Assembly (NCBI GenBank): GCA_030065205.1
Contig: JASJDN010000013.1
Location: 1-64,000 of the forward strand
Length of the DNA stretch: 64,000 nucleotides
Reading direction: 5' to 3'
Source: Crocosphaera sp.
GTDB taxonomy: Bacteria; Cyanobacteriota; Cyanobacteriia; Cyanobacteriales; Microcystaceae
Of the stretch, positions 19,117 through 29,230 are shown piece after piece (within the stretch, counting starts at the first letter, position 1; each line of letters begins with the position of its first letter). Position numbers and translations under genes: made by a program. The notes under the pieces were generated by a model. The model searched no databases. It saw only the letters and a program-made list of their open reading frames with translations, and was not told the DNA's origin.

Positions 19117-20889
19117 ATGATCAATAATGCTTCATTGCTTATGACAGTTTGGAAAAGAATTTCTCTAGGTTTATGGTTACTTTTTGCCACCCTAGAGATT
19201 GAAGCATTTGCTAATCCTTTAAATCTGAGTCAATCTATCAATCAAAATCATAATAGTAATTCTGTAAGTGAAATCAGTGATCAAGAAATAAACACAGTAG
19301 AAAATTGTCCTTTAAATAGCAAAAATAAAACTATTTTTTCTTCTAAAAACTATTTATTTTCTTTGAAAGTTGAACATCAAATTATTAATATAAATCTAGT
19401 CAATAATACTGCTTTAACAACACAAGAAATTTTAGAAATTCCTAAAATCAATAATGTAGAAAAAACTTATCAAGAAAACAACTTAAACTTAGAAACATTT
19501 AATCAAATTTATAAAACCTTAGCTGATATCATCACTAACTATTATCTGACTCAAGGTTATATTACTTCAAAAGCAATTATTAATCCTTTACCTAGTATCC
19601 CAGAAAATAATGAAGCTGAAATTGTAATTATTGAAGGAAATATTGCCGAGGTAAATTTAATTGGTCGAAAAAATTTAAACTTAAATTATATTTGCGATCG
19701 CCTTCTTTTAGGTATTGATTCTCCTCTCAATATTACCGCATTAGAAAAACAATTAAAACTCTTATCTTTTAACCCCCTTTTTGAAACAGTTGACGCGACA
19801 CTTCAACCATCAGGAAAAACCGGATTAAGTATTATAGTAGCAACAGTCAAAGAAAGTGATCAGTGGAAATTTGGTCTAGGAATTGATAATTTATCTCCCC
19901 CTAGTGTGGGTTCAGATCGTACGGGGACTTTCCTGCAAAATAAGAATTTAACGGGAAGGGGGGACAATCTTTCTCTGTCTTATTATCGTTCAACTACCGA
20001 TGGAGGAAACACCCTAGATGCCATTTATCAACTCCCTTTAAATACACAAGAAGGAACCTTACAAATTCGAGTGATTCCTACTTGGACAAGGATTACCCAA
20101 GATCCCTTAGATGACTTTAATATTACAGGAAATAAACAAATTTATGAAATGAATTTTCGTCAACCCTTATGGCGAGATTTATCCGATGAATTTGCTTTAT
20201 TAGTGGGGTTTCGTTATCAAAATGGACAAACCTTAATTAATGGAGAAGTTGCACCCATTGAAAACGCCAGAAATCGCTCCACTATTTTACAATTTGGACA
20301 AGATTATTTGAGTCGAGATGCACAAGGATTTTGGTTTTTTCGCTCTCAATTTAATTGGGGAATTGACGTATTTGATGCAACCGTTCGCCCAGATTCAATT
20401 CCTGATAGTCGCTTTTTTAGTTGGTTATTTCAAGGACAAAGAATACAACGGTGGGATGACAATCATTTAATGATTATTCGAGGAGAATTACAATTAACCC
20501 CCGATTCTTTATTACCGGATCAATGGTTTATTATAGGAGGAGGACAATCAATCAGAGGGTATCGACAAAATGTGAGGTTTGGAGACAATGGGTTTAGACT
20601 ATCAGTAGAAGATAGAATTACAGTTATGAGAAATAATGGTAACCAATCAACCCTTGAAATTGCACCTTTTTTAGATATGGGATCGGTTTGGTTTACTAAT
20701 GAAAATAATAATTCCCCTAATAAAAAATTTCTCATGGGTACAGGGTTAGGATTGATTTGGAATAATGCTGCTACCATTGAAGGATTAACCCTACGGTTAG
20801 ATTATGGGATTCCTTTAATTTCTTTACCCCATTTTAGTAATAATCTTCAAGAAGAAGGATTCTATTTTCAAATTAATTATTCTCCATAA
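19117..20889 (+). CDS. TpsB outer-membrane transporter (ShlB/FhaC/HecB family)
   Basis: The 590-residue protein has an N-terminal signal peptide (to about residue 32). A POTRA-type region follows (about 75-235; NNVEKTYQENNLNLETFNQIYKT and VIIEGNIAEVNLIGRKNL), then an Omp85-family 16-strand barrel (about 250-590) ending in the aromatic-rich FYFQINYSP. It should secrete the partner exoprotein encoded 44 bp downstream, whose TPS domain is recognised by the POTRA region. Length and layout agree with FhaC/ShlB homologues. The gene pair is almost certainly one operon. Confidence 0.9.
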   Translation: MINNASLLMTVWKRISLGLWLLFATLEIEAFANPLNLSQSINQNHNSNSVSEISDQEINTVENCPLNSKNKTIFSSKNYLFSLKVEHQIININLVNNTALTTQEILEIPKINNVEKTYQENNLNLETFNQIYKTLADIITNYYLTQGYITSKAIINPLPSIPENNEAEIVIIEGNIAEVNLIGRKNLNLNYICDRLLLGIDSPLNITALEKQLKLLSFNPLFETVDATLQPSGKTGLSIIVATVKESDQWKFGLGIDNLSPPSVGSDRTGTFLQNKNLTGRGDNLSLSYYRSTTDGGNTLDAIYQLPLNTQEGTLQIRVIPTWTRITQDPLDDFNITGNKQIYEMNFRQPLWRDLSDEFALLVGFRYQNGQTLINGEVAPIENARNRSTILQFGQDYLSRDAQGFWFFRSQFNWGIDVFDATVRPDSIPDSRFFSWLFQGQRIQRWDDNHLMIIRGELQLTPDSLLPDQWFIIGGGQSIRGYRQNVRFGDNGFRLSVEDRITVMRNNGNQSTLEIAPFLDMGSVWFTNENNNSPNKKFLMGTGLGLIWNNAATIEGLTLRLDYGIPLISLPHFSNNLQEEGFYFQINYSP

Positions 20890-20933
20890 TTTATTATCTA
20901 ATTTTAGACTGTTATGTTAGGAGTGAAATAGAA

Positions 20934-23900
20934 ATGAAGTTAACAAAATCAACCAAGTATTTATTCTTAATAATCATATTTTTAACCAAAGTAAAGCCCA
21001 CTTTTGGACAATCAATTACCCCCGCTAATGATGGGACAGGAACCATTGTTAATCAAGATGGAAATCAATTCAATATTGAAGGAGGAACCTTATCAGGAGA
21101 CGGGACTAATCTGTTCCATAGTTTAGAAAAATTTGGACTCAATCGTGAGCAAATTGCTAACTTTTTAGCCAATCCTCAAATTCGTAATATTTTAACCCGT
21201 GTGGTTGGCGGTGATCCCTCAATTATTAATGGATTAATTAAAATAACAGGGGGTAACCCTAATCTATTTTTAATGAATCCGACGGGGATTATTTTTGGTC
21301 CCAATGTGCAGCTTAATTTACCCGGCGATTTTACCGCTACTACCGCCACAGGAATCGGATTTAATCATAATAATTGGTTGAATGCGTTAGGAGAAAATAA
21401 CTATCATTTATTAACAGGAAACCCCTCACAATTTGCCTTTGATTTAGCCCAGTCTGGTAGTATTATTAACACAGGTCATTTATCCGTTGCGGAAGGTCAC
21501 GATTTAACCCTCATCGGGGACACCATTATTAATACCGGAACCCTAAACGCACCTGAGGGAAATATTACCATTGCAGCCATTCCCGGAACCAATCGGATTA
21601 GAATTTCTCAACCCGGAAGTTTGATCAGTTTAGAAATTATTGATCCCAGAAAAACCAACCCCGACTTATTAACGATTCAACCTCAAGATTTACCCACATT
21701 ACTAACAGAAGGTAATCAAACCTTAGACTTAAATATTACAACCAACCATAACGAAACCATTCAATTAACCCAGGAAAATATTAACCTTCCTATCCCATCA
21801 GGAACCCTAATTACTTCTGGAAACGTAAACACCGTTTCCCCTTCTCAAGTGGGGGGAAATATAACCCTAATCGGCGATCGCATTGGGACCATAGATGCGA
21901 ACATTGATGCCTCAGGCCCCACCGGTGGCGGTAACATACGAATTGGAGGAGACTATCGAGGAATAGAAACCATTCCCACCGCACAACGGACCCTAATTGA
22001 TTCTGGTTCAACCCTTCGCAGCGATGGGATGAAGGAAGGGAATGGGGGTCAAATCACTGTTTGGTCGGAACAAGTGACAGGATTTTACGGCGATATTAGC
22101 AGTCAAGGGGGTATTTCTTCCGGAAACGGCGGGTTAGTGGAAGTTTCAGGGAAACAAGAGTTGATTTTTCGGGGAACCGTCAACACCAGCGCGTTTAATG
22201 GGGAGTTTGGTACGCTATTGTTAGATCCTGAAAATATTATTATTAGAAATGGTTCTGAAGATAGTGGAACCGATGGAAACGATACCTTTGCAGGGAATAA
22301 CGGTGAAATCGGACAGATATTAGGTAATGATAACCCTCGTGAAACAATCATTTACGAGTCAGAATTAGAAGGGTTATCGGGAGACACCAACGTCATCCTT
22401 GAAGCAAGGAACAATATCACCATTGAAAACTTATTAGACAATGCACTAACCTTTCAACCCGGTTCAGGAAGCATTATGTTTCTGGCCAATAGCGATGGAG
22501 TGGCGGTGGGAAGCTTTAGAATGAGTCCCGATGACACCATTATTGCCCCAGGAAGAGACTTAACCATTGAACGTATCGGAACCGGTTGTCGACTAATGAA
22601 CAGTTGTCAGATTCGCTTAGGTAGCATTGACACCTCCTTTCCTTCTGGGGGTGGGTCTGTCACCCTCAACTCCCAAGGAACTTCTAACGGTAACGTTCCT
22701 CTTATCACTGTCGAAACCATTAACACTTCATCCACCAATGGTAGGGGAGGAACTATCAATATTGAAACCTTAGCCACCAATGGAGATGTGGAAGGAACAG
22801 TGATCATTGATGGGATCACGTTTGATCCTAATCAAGTTAACCAATTTACTCAAGAAATGCTCAACACCAGAGGGGTTGAGGGCGATGCAACCATTATGAT
22901 CAATGATGTTGAAATTACAGTTAAATCTCCCGAACCTCCCCCTGCTCCCCCTACTCCCCCTACTCCCCCTACTCCCCCTGCTCCCCCTGCTCCCCCTGCT
23001 CCCCCTACTCCCCCTACTCCCCCTACTCCCCCTGCTCCCCCTATTACACCACCTCCTATCACTCCACCCCCTTCGGTGACACCACCCTCATCAATGATGA
23101 TCAATTCTGGGTTAGAAATAGTTGTTAACTTAAACAACGTTTATTCCGATGCGTCAGAGTTTCCCCAACCGTCCAATAACACTGGTTTAAGTAGCAACCT
23201 AAGCAGCGATGAAGCGACGTTGAGCAACGTTGAGCTAAGTTTTAGCACAGATTTTGTCAATTATTTAGGGATCGAACCCGCATCTTCTTTAAACTTGGAA
23301 GAAACTCAGACTATCTTGCAAAACGCCCAAAATCTAACAAAGCTAAAACCTGGTTTAATTTATATCTTTTTCAGACCTCAATCTCGTTTAACCCAACAGT
23401 CTCAAACTCAAACCCAATGGACGTTTACCTCTTCTCCTCAACAGAAACAACCCCAAGAAAAAGTTAATCAACCCTCCCCAGAAGACCAACTCGAATTGAT
23501 GTTAGTGACAGCATCGGGGAAGATTATTCGTCGTTCTCTTACAGGGGTAACCCGTGAACAAGTTCTGGCCACCGTTGCTGACTTTCAAAGTACCATTACT
23601 AACCCCCGTCGTCCCAGTGCTTATCGTCAACCGGCGCAACAACTGTATCAATGGTTTATCGAACCGCTCCAAGAACCCTTAAACACCAGTGAGATTGACA
23701 CTCTGGTATTTATTGTAGACCAAGGGTTGCGTTCGGTCCCGATGGCTGCACTGTATGATGGTCAACAGTTTTTGATTGAACAGTACAACATGGGGATGAT
23801 GCCGAGTTTAGCGTTGAGTGATACTCGCTATCAAGATATGACTCAGCAGCGTGTGTTAGCAATGGGTGCATCGGAATTTAACCAACAAAATCCGTTACCG

Positions 23901-24512
23901 GCGGTTCCTTTAGAATTATTGGTGATTTCTGAACGTGTTTGGCAAGGGGATTCGTTTCTCAACGAAAAGTTTACCCTTAATCGGTTAAAACAAGCCCATC
24001 AATCGGGTCAATTTGGCATTATTCATTTAGCCACCCATGCTAATTTTGAAACGGGACAATTAGGCAATTCTTATATTCAATTTTGGCAAGATCAACTCAC
24101 CTTAGACCAGTTAAAACAATTTAATTTTGGTGATCCACAAATCGAATTATTAGTATTAAGTGCTTGTCGTACTGCATTAGGCGATCGCGAATCCGAATTA
24201 GGGTTTGCGGGTGCTGCGGTTTTAGCACAAGTGAAAACAGTTTTGGGTAGTCTTTGGGAAGTTAGCGATGAAGGAACGTTAGGGTTAATGACTCGTTTTT
24301 ATGAACAATTAAATCGAGTTCCCCTCAAAGCAAAAGCCATACGAGAAGCTCAATTAAGCTTATTAAGGGGGGAGGTTTATGTCGAAAACGGTCAATTAGT
24401 GACTCCTGATAATCGTTTACCGTTACCCCCTCAACTGACAGCATTAGGGGATCAATCTTTTGAGCATCCTTATTTTTGGAGTGGGTTTACCTTAATTGGT
24501 AGTCCTTGGTAA
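20934..24512 (+). CDS. TpsA exoprotein with C-terminal CHAT protease domain
   Basis: The 1192-residue protein has a signal peptide (residues 1-25) and then the TPS secretion domain (haemagglutination-activity type, about 35-150) with the family motifs [16 protein letters not shown] beta-helical passenger (to about 640) and a Pro/Ala/Thr linker (about 667-715) follow. A CHAT domain (about 860-1190) ends the protein. CHAT domains are caspase-like cysteine proteases; the dyad H1035 in HLATHA and C1078 in SACRTA is intact. The combination implies a secreted or surface-held protease delivered by the adjacent TpsB. Substrate and partner are unknown. Confidence 0.88.
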   Translation: MKLTKSTKYLFLIIIFLTKVKPTFGQSITPANDGTGTIVNQDGNQFNIEGGTLSGDGTNLFHSLEKFGLNREQIANFLANPQIRNILTRVVGGDPSIINGLIKITGGNPNLFLMNPTGIIFGPNVQLNLPGDFTATTATGIGFNHNNWLNALGENNYHLLTGNPSQFAFDLAQSGSIINTGHLSVAEGHDLTLIGDTIINTGTLNAPEGNITIAAIPGTNRIRISQPGSLISLEIIDPRKTNPDLLTIQPQDLPTLLTEGNQTLDLNITTNHNETIQLTQENINLPIPSGTLITSGNVNTVSPSQVGGNITLIGDRIGTIDANIDASGPTGGGNIRIGGDYRGIETIPTAQRTLIDSGSTLRSDGMKEGNGGQITVWSEQVTGFYGDISSQGGISSGNGGLVEVSGKQELIFRGTVNTSAFNGEFGTLLLDPENIIIRNGSEDSGTDGNDTFAGNNGEIGQILGNDNPRETIIYESELEGLSGDTNVILEARNNITIENLLDNALTFQPGSGSIMFLANSDGVAVGSFRMSPDDTIIAPGRDLTIERIGTGCRLMNSCQIRLGSIDTSFPSGGGSVTLNSQGTSNGNVPLITVETINTSSTNGRGGTINIETLATNGDVEGTVIIDGITFDPNQVNQFTQEMLNTRGVEGDATIMINDVEITVKSPEPPPAPPTPPTPPTPPAPPAPPAPPTPPTPPTPPAPPITPPPITPPPSVTPPSSMMINSGLEIVVNLNNVYSDASEFPQPSNNTGLSSNLSSDEATLSNVELSFSTDFVNYLGIEPASSLNLEETQTILQNAQNLTKLKPGLIYIFFRPQSRLTQQSQTQTQWTFTSSPQQKQPQEKVNQPSPEDQLELMLVTASGKIIRRSLTGVTREQVLATVADFQSTITNPRRPSAYRQPAQQLYQWFIEPLQEPLNTSEIDTLVFIVDQGLRSVPMAALYDGQQFLIEQYNMGMMPSLALSDTRYQDMTQQRVLAMGASEFNQQNPLPAVPLELLVISERVWQGDSFLNEKFTLNRLKQAHQSGQFGIIHLATHANFETGQLGNSYIQFWQDQLTLDQLKQFNFGDPQIELLVLSACRTALGDRESELGFAGAAVLAQVKTVLGSLWEVSDEGTLGLMTRFYEQLNRVPLKAKAIREAQLSLLRGEVYVENGQLVTPDNRLPLPPQLTALGDQSFEHPYFWSGFTLIGSPW
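22936..23045 (+). repeat. 9-bp tandem repeat encoding the Pro-rich linker
   Basis: About a dozen units of ACTCCCCCT or GCTCCCCCT, each coding Thr-Pro-Pro or Ala-Pro-Pro, join passenger and CHAT domain. The unit is in frame, so slippage would alter linker length only. Confidence 0.85.
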
Positions 24513-24819
24513 TTTTCTATAAAGTTTTCACTGGAGTTTAGACTAACTTCCCAGAAATCATACCGTATAGTCTAGTCTAACGATTTAGAAAGCATGGTCA
24601 GAAAATGAAACTATCTGACCCCACAACTTGGGGGATTCCTGTTGAATCAGTAGAAATTAATGACCCAACTTAGGTAATACCATTACCTGAAATATAGGGA
24701 AAAGATAAAGAAAAAGATACTATGAATCCTAACTTATTTTATCTTGTCTAAAAATTCTTTTCCCTATACTATTATATACCAAAATTTAGGGATACAAGAT
24801 AATTATATCCCTATTATTA
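24513..24819. other. Intergenic dyads between convergent genes
   Basis: This 307-bp gap holds a perfect 13-bp inverted repeat, TATAGGGAAAAGA (24693-24705) with its complement at 24756-24768, and a second dyad AGGGATA/TATCCCT (about 24788-24812) next to the end of the ParB-like gene. They may act as terminators or be an eroded small mobile element. No coding potential was seen. Confidence 0.45.
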
Positions 24820-25530
24820 TTAATTGGAAAATTGATCAATAATTTTAATCATTGTTTTATCTCCTAATCCTTTAACTCGACTAACCACATCACGACAAGA
24901 TTTAAACTCTCCATTTTCTTCTCGTTCATTAATCAGTGTTTCTAAAATACTTGTTTTTACATTAATACGACTTAAATGAGAAGTAAGCAAGGGTAAACTC
25001 AAAGTATTTAATGCTTTTAAACAATCGATAGGTTCAGGAAGACGTTGTTTAATTTCTAGTAACTGTTTATTCAATTTTTCTATTTCATTTGTGTAATTAT
25101 TTTTTACATCATTTAGTTGTCTTTCAAACCTCGCTTCAATATTATTTAAACGAAATTCCATATTCAGAAGTTTTTGATCTGAATTATCAGATAATGATCT
25201 ATTGATTGGTGATTTTTTATGAGATTTCTTAAAGATTTCTATCTGCATTTTGATAGCATCTTCTTTTTCATCTTCAATGATAAATGCACTGATCATTTCT
25301 CCTTTTCTGGGATCAATTTCTCTTGCTCTTACAGCAGCATAATATTCAAAATCTCCAGAAATAACCTGATAAGATTCTAAGCTTTCTTTCTCTAAGATAA
25401 TAGGATTAATAATTCCTTCTGCTTCTAAAATTGCTTGTGCTGATCTTTCAAGTTCATCTTCACTGAATTGGGAACGTTCTACGGATGAATTAATCCTTTT
25501 TACGGACACCAATGATGTTGATAATTTCAT
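24820..25530 (-). CDS. ParB-like protein with C-terminal helix-hairpin-helix
   Basis: The 236-residue protein has a ParB/Srx-type N-terminal domain (about 5-95; RSQFSEDELERSAQAI, IINPIILEK, YQVISGDFEYYAAVRARE). A coiled coil follows (about 120-165). Residues about 210-234 form a helix-hairpin-helix (CRDVVSRVKGLGDKTMIKII), a non-specific DNA-binding element. The usual ParB HTH domain for parS recognition is not evident, so it is not an ordinary chromosomal ParB. Its ATG lies 2 nt after the parA-like stop, with GGAGAA inside the upstream gene as ribosome-binding site, so the two are translationally linked. Confidence 0.8.
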   Translation of the reverse strand: MKLSTSLVSVKRINSSVERSQFSEDELERSAQAILEAEGIINPIILEKESLESYQVISGDFEYYAAVRAREIDPRKGEMISAFIIEDEKEDAIKMQIEIFKKSHKKSPINRSLSDNSDQKLLNMEFRLNNIEARFERQLNDVKNNYTNEIEKLNKQLLEIKQRLPEPIDCLKALNTLSLPLLTSHLSRINVKTSILETLINEREENGEFKSCRDVVSRVKGLGDKTMIKIIDQFSN

Positions 25531-25532
25531 AG

Positions 25533-26879
25533 TTATTCTCCTATTTTTTCTAAGACTTCATCTGCTAAAATTTCAAACTCTTGCGCTGATTTAGAAGCTG
25601 GTTTAAAGTCAAGAATTGAAACAGGATCAGGGATTTCTATATCCCCCACAATTTGCATTTTTTCAGCACATTTAGCTAAGTCATCCCTATCATAGATAAC
25701 TGTTTCCATCATAGGAATTTCGTAACGTTGAGGGATTACTTCTAAGCGTTTTCTCAGAGTAGCTTGTATAAATCTTGCATTGGTGGAAATTTTACAAGCA
25801 AGAATGCCTAAAACGGAAATAGATTCTCTTCTGATTTGTCGTCTAAAACCATCTACTTTTTTAATAAAATCTTTGACATTAATTAAGCCTTGATTAGCAA
25901 AAGGTTTTAAATCAGAAGGAATGATTAAATAATCAGCAGCAATTAAAGCAATTCTAGCAAAAAAGTTTAATGAGGGGGGTGTATCTATGAGAACAATATC
26001 ATATTTATTTTTGGCTTTTTCTAATTTATCAATTAAAATCAATCGACTATAATCCACTTGATTCAATTCATTTTCATATTGCATTAATTCAATATGAGAA
26101 GGAATTACATGAATTTCAGGATTAGAAAATTGAGATTTTATAGCGACTTCTTCAATACTATAAAAGTCTTCTGATTGTAAAACATGAAGAATATTACAAT
26201 CTTTAATATTATCAAATTCTTCATCTTCAAATTTAACTAACCCAGTAGCAAATGTAGTATTTGCTTGACTGTCTAAATCAATAACTAAAACTCGCTTTCC
26301 TTTCTTACTCAAAGCAGCAGCTAAGTTAACAACTGTGGTTGTTTTTCCAACACCACCTTTATTATGATAAACAGCAATAACTTTCATAGATTTTTTAGTT
26401 AACTCCTTAATAGATGATTGAGAAACTTTCGGAACAGAAAGAGGTTGAGAAGTTGATGATTTTGCGTTTAAACTCTCCTTGCCAATTAAAGAATTAATTT
26501 TGCTTATATTATTAGCAATGTTTTCACCTTGACAACAAAAGATAAACTTTAATTTATCTTTTTGTCTCTGATAAATACGGAATTCTTTACCATTGGTTAA
26601 TACCCCATAAAAACTTTTCGTTTTCATCAAATAATGTCCTAAACGACGGACATGATGATCTAAGTTTTCTTGGGGATGTTTTGCTTCAATGACAACACAA
26701 GAAGAAAAATTCTTCATTTTTTTAACAGCAACCGTTAAAAAATCTATGCGAATATTTCCATAGATAACTTCTTGGTGCCAATTATCAGGAGAATACCCTA
26801 ATTTGGGGAGTAAATATTGAACAATTAGTTTACTCTCTACTTCCCTTTCATTACGACATGATCTAGGATGGAATGACAA
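25533..26879 (-). CDS. HsdR_N-type nuclease domain fused to ParA ATPase
   Basis: The protein has 448 residues. Residues 1-125 resemble the N-terminal nuclease domain of type I restriction subunits: IRIDFLTV with D46, then VVIEAKHP with E65 and K67 (D...ExK), and LTNGKEFRIYQ, which is frequent in that family. After a linker, residues 165-448 are a ParA/Soj-type ATPase with deviant Walker A KGGVGKTT (174-181), DLDSQAN (from 201) and IDTPPSLN. Ordinary ParA proteins have about 250-290 residues and no nuclease. The partner encoded downstream is ParB-like with HhH. The pair could be a relic of plasmid partition or a DNA-surveillance system; the latter is speculation. Confidence 0.85.
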   Translation of the reverse strand: MSFHPRSCRNEREVESKLIVQYLLPKLGYSPDNWHQEVIYGNIRIDFLTVAVKKMKNFSSCVVIEAKHPQENLDHHVRRLGHYLMKTKSFYGVLTNGKEFRIYQRQKDKLKFIFCCQGENIANNISKINSLIGKESLNAKSSTSQPLSVPKVSQSSIKELTKKSMKVIAVYHNKGGVGKTTTVVNLAAALSKKGKRVLVIDLDSQANTTFATGLVKFEDEEFDNIKDCNILHVLQSEDFYSIEEVAIKSQFSNPEIHVIPSHIELMQYENELNQVDYSRLILIDKLEKAKNKYDIVLIDTPPSLNFFARIALIAADYLIIPSDLKPFANQGLINVKDFIKKVDGFRRQIRRESISVLGILACKISTNARFIQATLRKRLEVIPQRYEIPMMETVIYDRDDLAKCAEKMQIVGDIEIPDPVSILDFKPASKSAQEFEILADEVLEKIGE

Positions 26880-27265
26880 TGGATTATTTCCTCAATAACA
26901 GAAGATAGAGGATACAATTTAATAAAAATAGAGGTTAGGAACAGGTTAGAGTAGAATTAACTACCTTGACAGAGGTTATAATTACTATTATCCCTAAAGT
27001 ATATACTGAAAAAAATAGTAAAATTGCTGAAGATTTTAACTCTTGTTTGAATCTTGCTCAGTAGTTACACATAAAGATGGTAAATTTATTTGCTTCTCAA
27101 GAACAGTATGGAAATTATAATTATTTAGCACGTTTTCAGTTTGATTCTTGATGAATTTTATTGCTGCAAAGAGATTCAAGGCAATTGATTTGTTAATAAC
27201 ATTTTAGAGTTGGTCACTTTTTTAGTTAAAATACTGGAATTGGCTATATTTGAGGGAATGAGTGA
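26880..27265. other. Gene-free AT-rich region
   Basis: These 386 bp lie upstream of the nuclease-ParA gene. Only short open frames occur (for example 24 codons from 27078) with no recognisable product. The stretch probably contains the promoter of the operon. Confidence 0.4.
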
Positions 27266-27565
27266 TTATTTTAAAACTGATGTAATAATCACAGTGATAG
27301 TAGCACTAGCAATTAGAGTAAATGCAAGTTGAACAACCCATTGTGTTGCTTGTCTATAGTCAGAAAAACGTTCATCAAATCGCTTCATTTCTGATGACAG
27401 TTGTTCAACATCAGATGTCAAGTGTTCAACATTAGATGTCAAGTGTTCAACATCAGATGTCAAGTGTTCAACATCAGATGTCAAGTGTTCAACGTTATCT
27501 GTTAGTTTGTCTAACTTTTGGATAACATCGGTTAAAGTGGGTTCAGAATTAGGTGTTGTTGTCAT
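27266..27565 (-). CDS. Small coiled-coil, tail-anchored protein with heptad repeats
   Basis: From the ATG at 27565 the protein has 99 residues; an earlier GTG would add 41 poorly supported residues. It contains four tandem seven-residue units VEHLTSD (one reads SN), then a charged helix, then a hydrophobic C-terminal helix (VVQLAFTLIASATITVIITSVL) that can anchor it in a membrane. The layout resembles small coiled-coil membrane proteins common in cyanobacteria (DUF1640-like or hemolysin XhlA-like). No function is assigned. Confidence 0.65.
   Translation of the reverse strand: MTTTPNSEPTLTDVIQKLDKLTDNVEHLTSDVEHLTSDVEHLTSNVEHLTSDVEQLSSEMKRFDERFSDYRQATQWVVQLAFTLIASATITVIITSVLK
27404..27493 (-). 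repeat. 21-bp tandem repeat encoding VEHLTSD heptads
   Basis: About four consecutive 21-bp units (plus-strand TTCAACATCAGATGTCAAGTG) with one base change are found. Each codes exactly one heptad, the same growth mode as in the unrelated gene at 2600. Confidence 0.85.
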
Positions 27566-27841
27566 TAAGTAAATTATTTTGTTAATAGTTTGATTATAAA
27601 TTACTTTTTTTATTTCTGAAAAGATGGAATGTAAAATTTTTGTTATCTTTTCATCTTCTTGAGGGTAAGAAGCAACGACAATAAACACAGTATTACTAGC
27701 AATTTTATTGGTTAGCTAAATTTTAATCCTCCTGCCTCAAGCAAAATTAGGATTAAGTTTGAAGGTGCAAGACGTGAGTAGATGGTTCTGGTTAAACAGT
27801 ATGATTTTCCAGTACATTAGCTTGTTAACATTTTGTTTCCA

Positions 27842-27980
27842 GCCAATAATCTGCGTAGGCTGGGCGGTTTATTTGTTGGTCGCAATTCATCCCCACCGTT
27901 GGGCTGATCTCACGGCCGAAGCCTAAAATATGGTTATTTCGATAGTATTTTTAGGCGGGGACTTCTTTCGACATTCTTGT
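27842..27980 (+). mobile_element. Solitary structured end resembling an IS605/tnpB right end
   Basis: The segment reads CAGCC..GGCTGGGCGG, then GGTCGCAATTCATCCCC, a GCCTAAAA...TTTTAGGC stem, and GGGGACTTCTTTCGACA. GC-rich nested stems closed by CCCC...GGGGACTTCT are typical of right ends and guide RNAs of cyanobacterial tnpB elements. No tnpB frame remains nearby, so it would be a solo remnant. A structured regulatory RNA is an alternative. Confidence 0.4.
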
Positions 27981-28033
27981 TAAATAAGCATTGATTAAGA
28001 AATTTACCCACAAGTCAGTGAAAAAGGTTCAGG

Positions 28034-28050
28034 AGTTCACATTGTGAACT
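28034..28050. promoter_or_regulatory. Perfect 17-bp palindrome upstream of the glycosyltransferase
   Basis: AGTTCACA-T-TGTGAACT is an 8-1-8 perfect dyad about 200 bp before the glycosyltransferase start. It could be an operator. It is not the TGTGA-N6-TCACA arrangement of a CRP site, and no matching second site was seen. Confidence 0.35.
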
Positions 28051-28249
28051 TCTGTTTTATCTTAATTTTAGCTGATGACTTCTCCGTTTCTTTATCCCCA
28101 ACTCAGGTTAGAACAGTGTTTAACCCGTCAGCTTCCCTGTAGTTCATAATTAATTCTGAATATTAAAGCAATTTCGAGGACTCGTACTTTAGAATTAAGC
28201 TGATGTGCTGTCACTAAGCCAACGTTCTACCCATTTAAACATCGAAACT

Positions 28250-29185
28250 ATGCGAATATTAGCCCTGGTTCCTGGGGGAATAAGCGAACAAATTTTATTT
28301 TTTCCGACCCTGGAAGACCTCAAAACTCAATATCCTAATGCTATTATTGATGTCCTGGTTGAACCCCGTGCAAAAGCCGCCTATCGGGTGTGTCCTCAGG
28401 TTCACGAAGTTCTCTTATTCGACTATCAAGATCGCAACGGATTGGCTGATTATTTAAACTTATTAGGGATTATCCGCGATCGCGAATACGATCTGGCCTT
28501 AACCTTAGAAAAACGCTGGAGTATCCGCTTATTACTCTGGTTGAATGGTATTCCGTTAACCGTTGGTTATGAAACCCAACCCCGTTGGTTAGTTTCTAAA
28601 CCAGTTCCCCAAAAAACAGAACAATACGCAGCCGAGATGTACCATGATCTCATGCAAGGGTTAGGAGTTCAATCCCCTTGTCCTTCTCTGAAAATAGGAG
28701 TACCGAAAGATGATATCGCTTGGGCCGAAGCTGAACAAAAACGCTTGTTACTTGAGGAGAGTGGTTATATTGTAATCTACGGGGGGGCTAGTGAGTCCTA
28801 TCCCATACCTCAGTGGAGTAATATCATCAATAGAATTCAGGAAAAACAACCCTCACTCTCCATTGTTTTATTACAGGGTAATGGGGATGAAACATGGGTT
28901 ATTCCTTTGCTGAATAGTTGTTCTAATTTAAAGGTGATACAACCTGGGGACATTGGTAAATTAGCTGCTATCATTGCAGGGGCTAATTTAATGATTTGTA
29001 CCGATAGTCCGCCGTTACAGTTAGGGGTAGCAGTGGGAACCTATACGGTGGCTTTATTTGGTAAAACCGACCCCAAGAAACGACTTCCAAGTGATGACGA
29101 TCGCTTTATTGCCATTCAATCACCAACCTATAATTTAGGGGATATTCAAGCCTCAAAAGTGTTAGAAAAAATTTGGCGAAGTTAA
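28250..29185 (+). CDS. Glycosyltransferase family 9 (heptosyltransferase-like)
   Basis: From the ATG at 28250 (MRILALVPGG) the protein has 311 residues; an earlier GTG at 28205 would add 15 residues without family support. GT9 features are MRILALVPGGISEQI at the N-terminus, DLALTLEKRWSIRLLLWL, the donor-site region VIYGGASESYPIPQWSNII, and CTDSPPLQLGVAVGTYTVALFG near the C-terminus. It probably transfers a sugar during lipopolysaccharide or cell-surface glycan assembly at the cytoplasmic face. It ends at a strong terminator. Confidence 0.85.
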   Translation: MRILALVPGGISEQILFFPTLEDLKTQYPNAIIDVLVEPRAKAAYRVCPQVHEVLLFDYQDRNGLADYLNLLGIIRDREYDLALTLEKRWSIRLLLWLNGIPLTVGYETQPRWLVSKPVPQKTEQYAAEMYHDLMQGLGVQSPCPSLKIGVPKDDIAWAEAEQKRLLLEESGYIVIYGGASESYPIPQWSNIINRIQEKQPSLSIVLLQGNGDETWVIPLLNSCSNLKVIQPGDIGKLAAIIAGANLMICTDSPPLQLGVAVGTYTVALFGKTDPKKRLPSDDDRFIAIQSPTYNLGDIQASKVLEKIWRS

Positions 29186-29193
29186 GGAATTTT

Positions 29194-29230
29194 ACTACTC
29201 GGTTATTTCGTCAACCGAGTAGTGTTTTTT
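29194..29230 (+). terminator. Rho-independent terminator
   Basis: ACTACTCGGTT (29194-29204) and AACCGAGTAGT (29213-29223) form an 11-bp stem with an 8-nt loop, followed by GTTTTTT. It ends the glycosyltransferase transcript. Confidence 0.9.

Noticed and set aside
22850..23137. Gly/Val-rich open frame on the minus strand
   Set aside because: It is the complement of the Pro-rich linker repeat of the CHAT exoprotein.
28034..28050. AGTTCACA-T-TGTGAACT as a CRP site
   Set aside because: The half-sites are in the wrong order and spacing (TCACA before TGTGA, one base apart).
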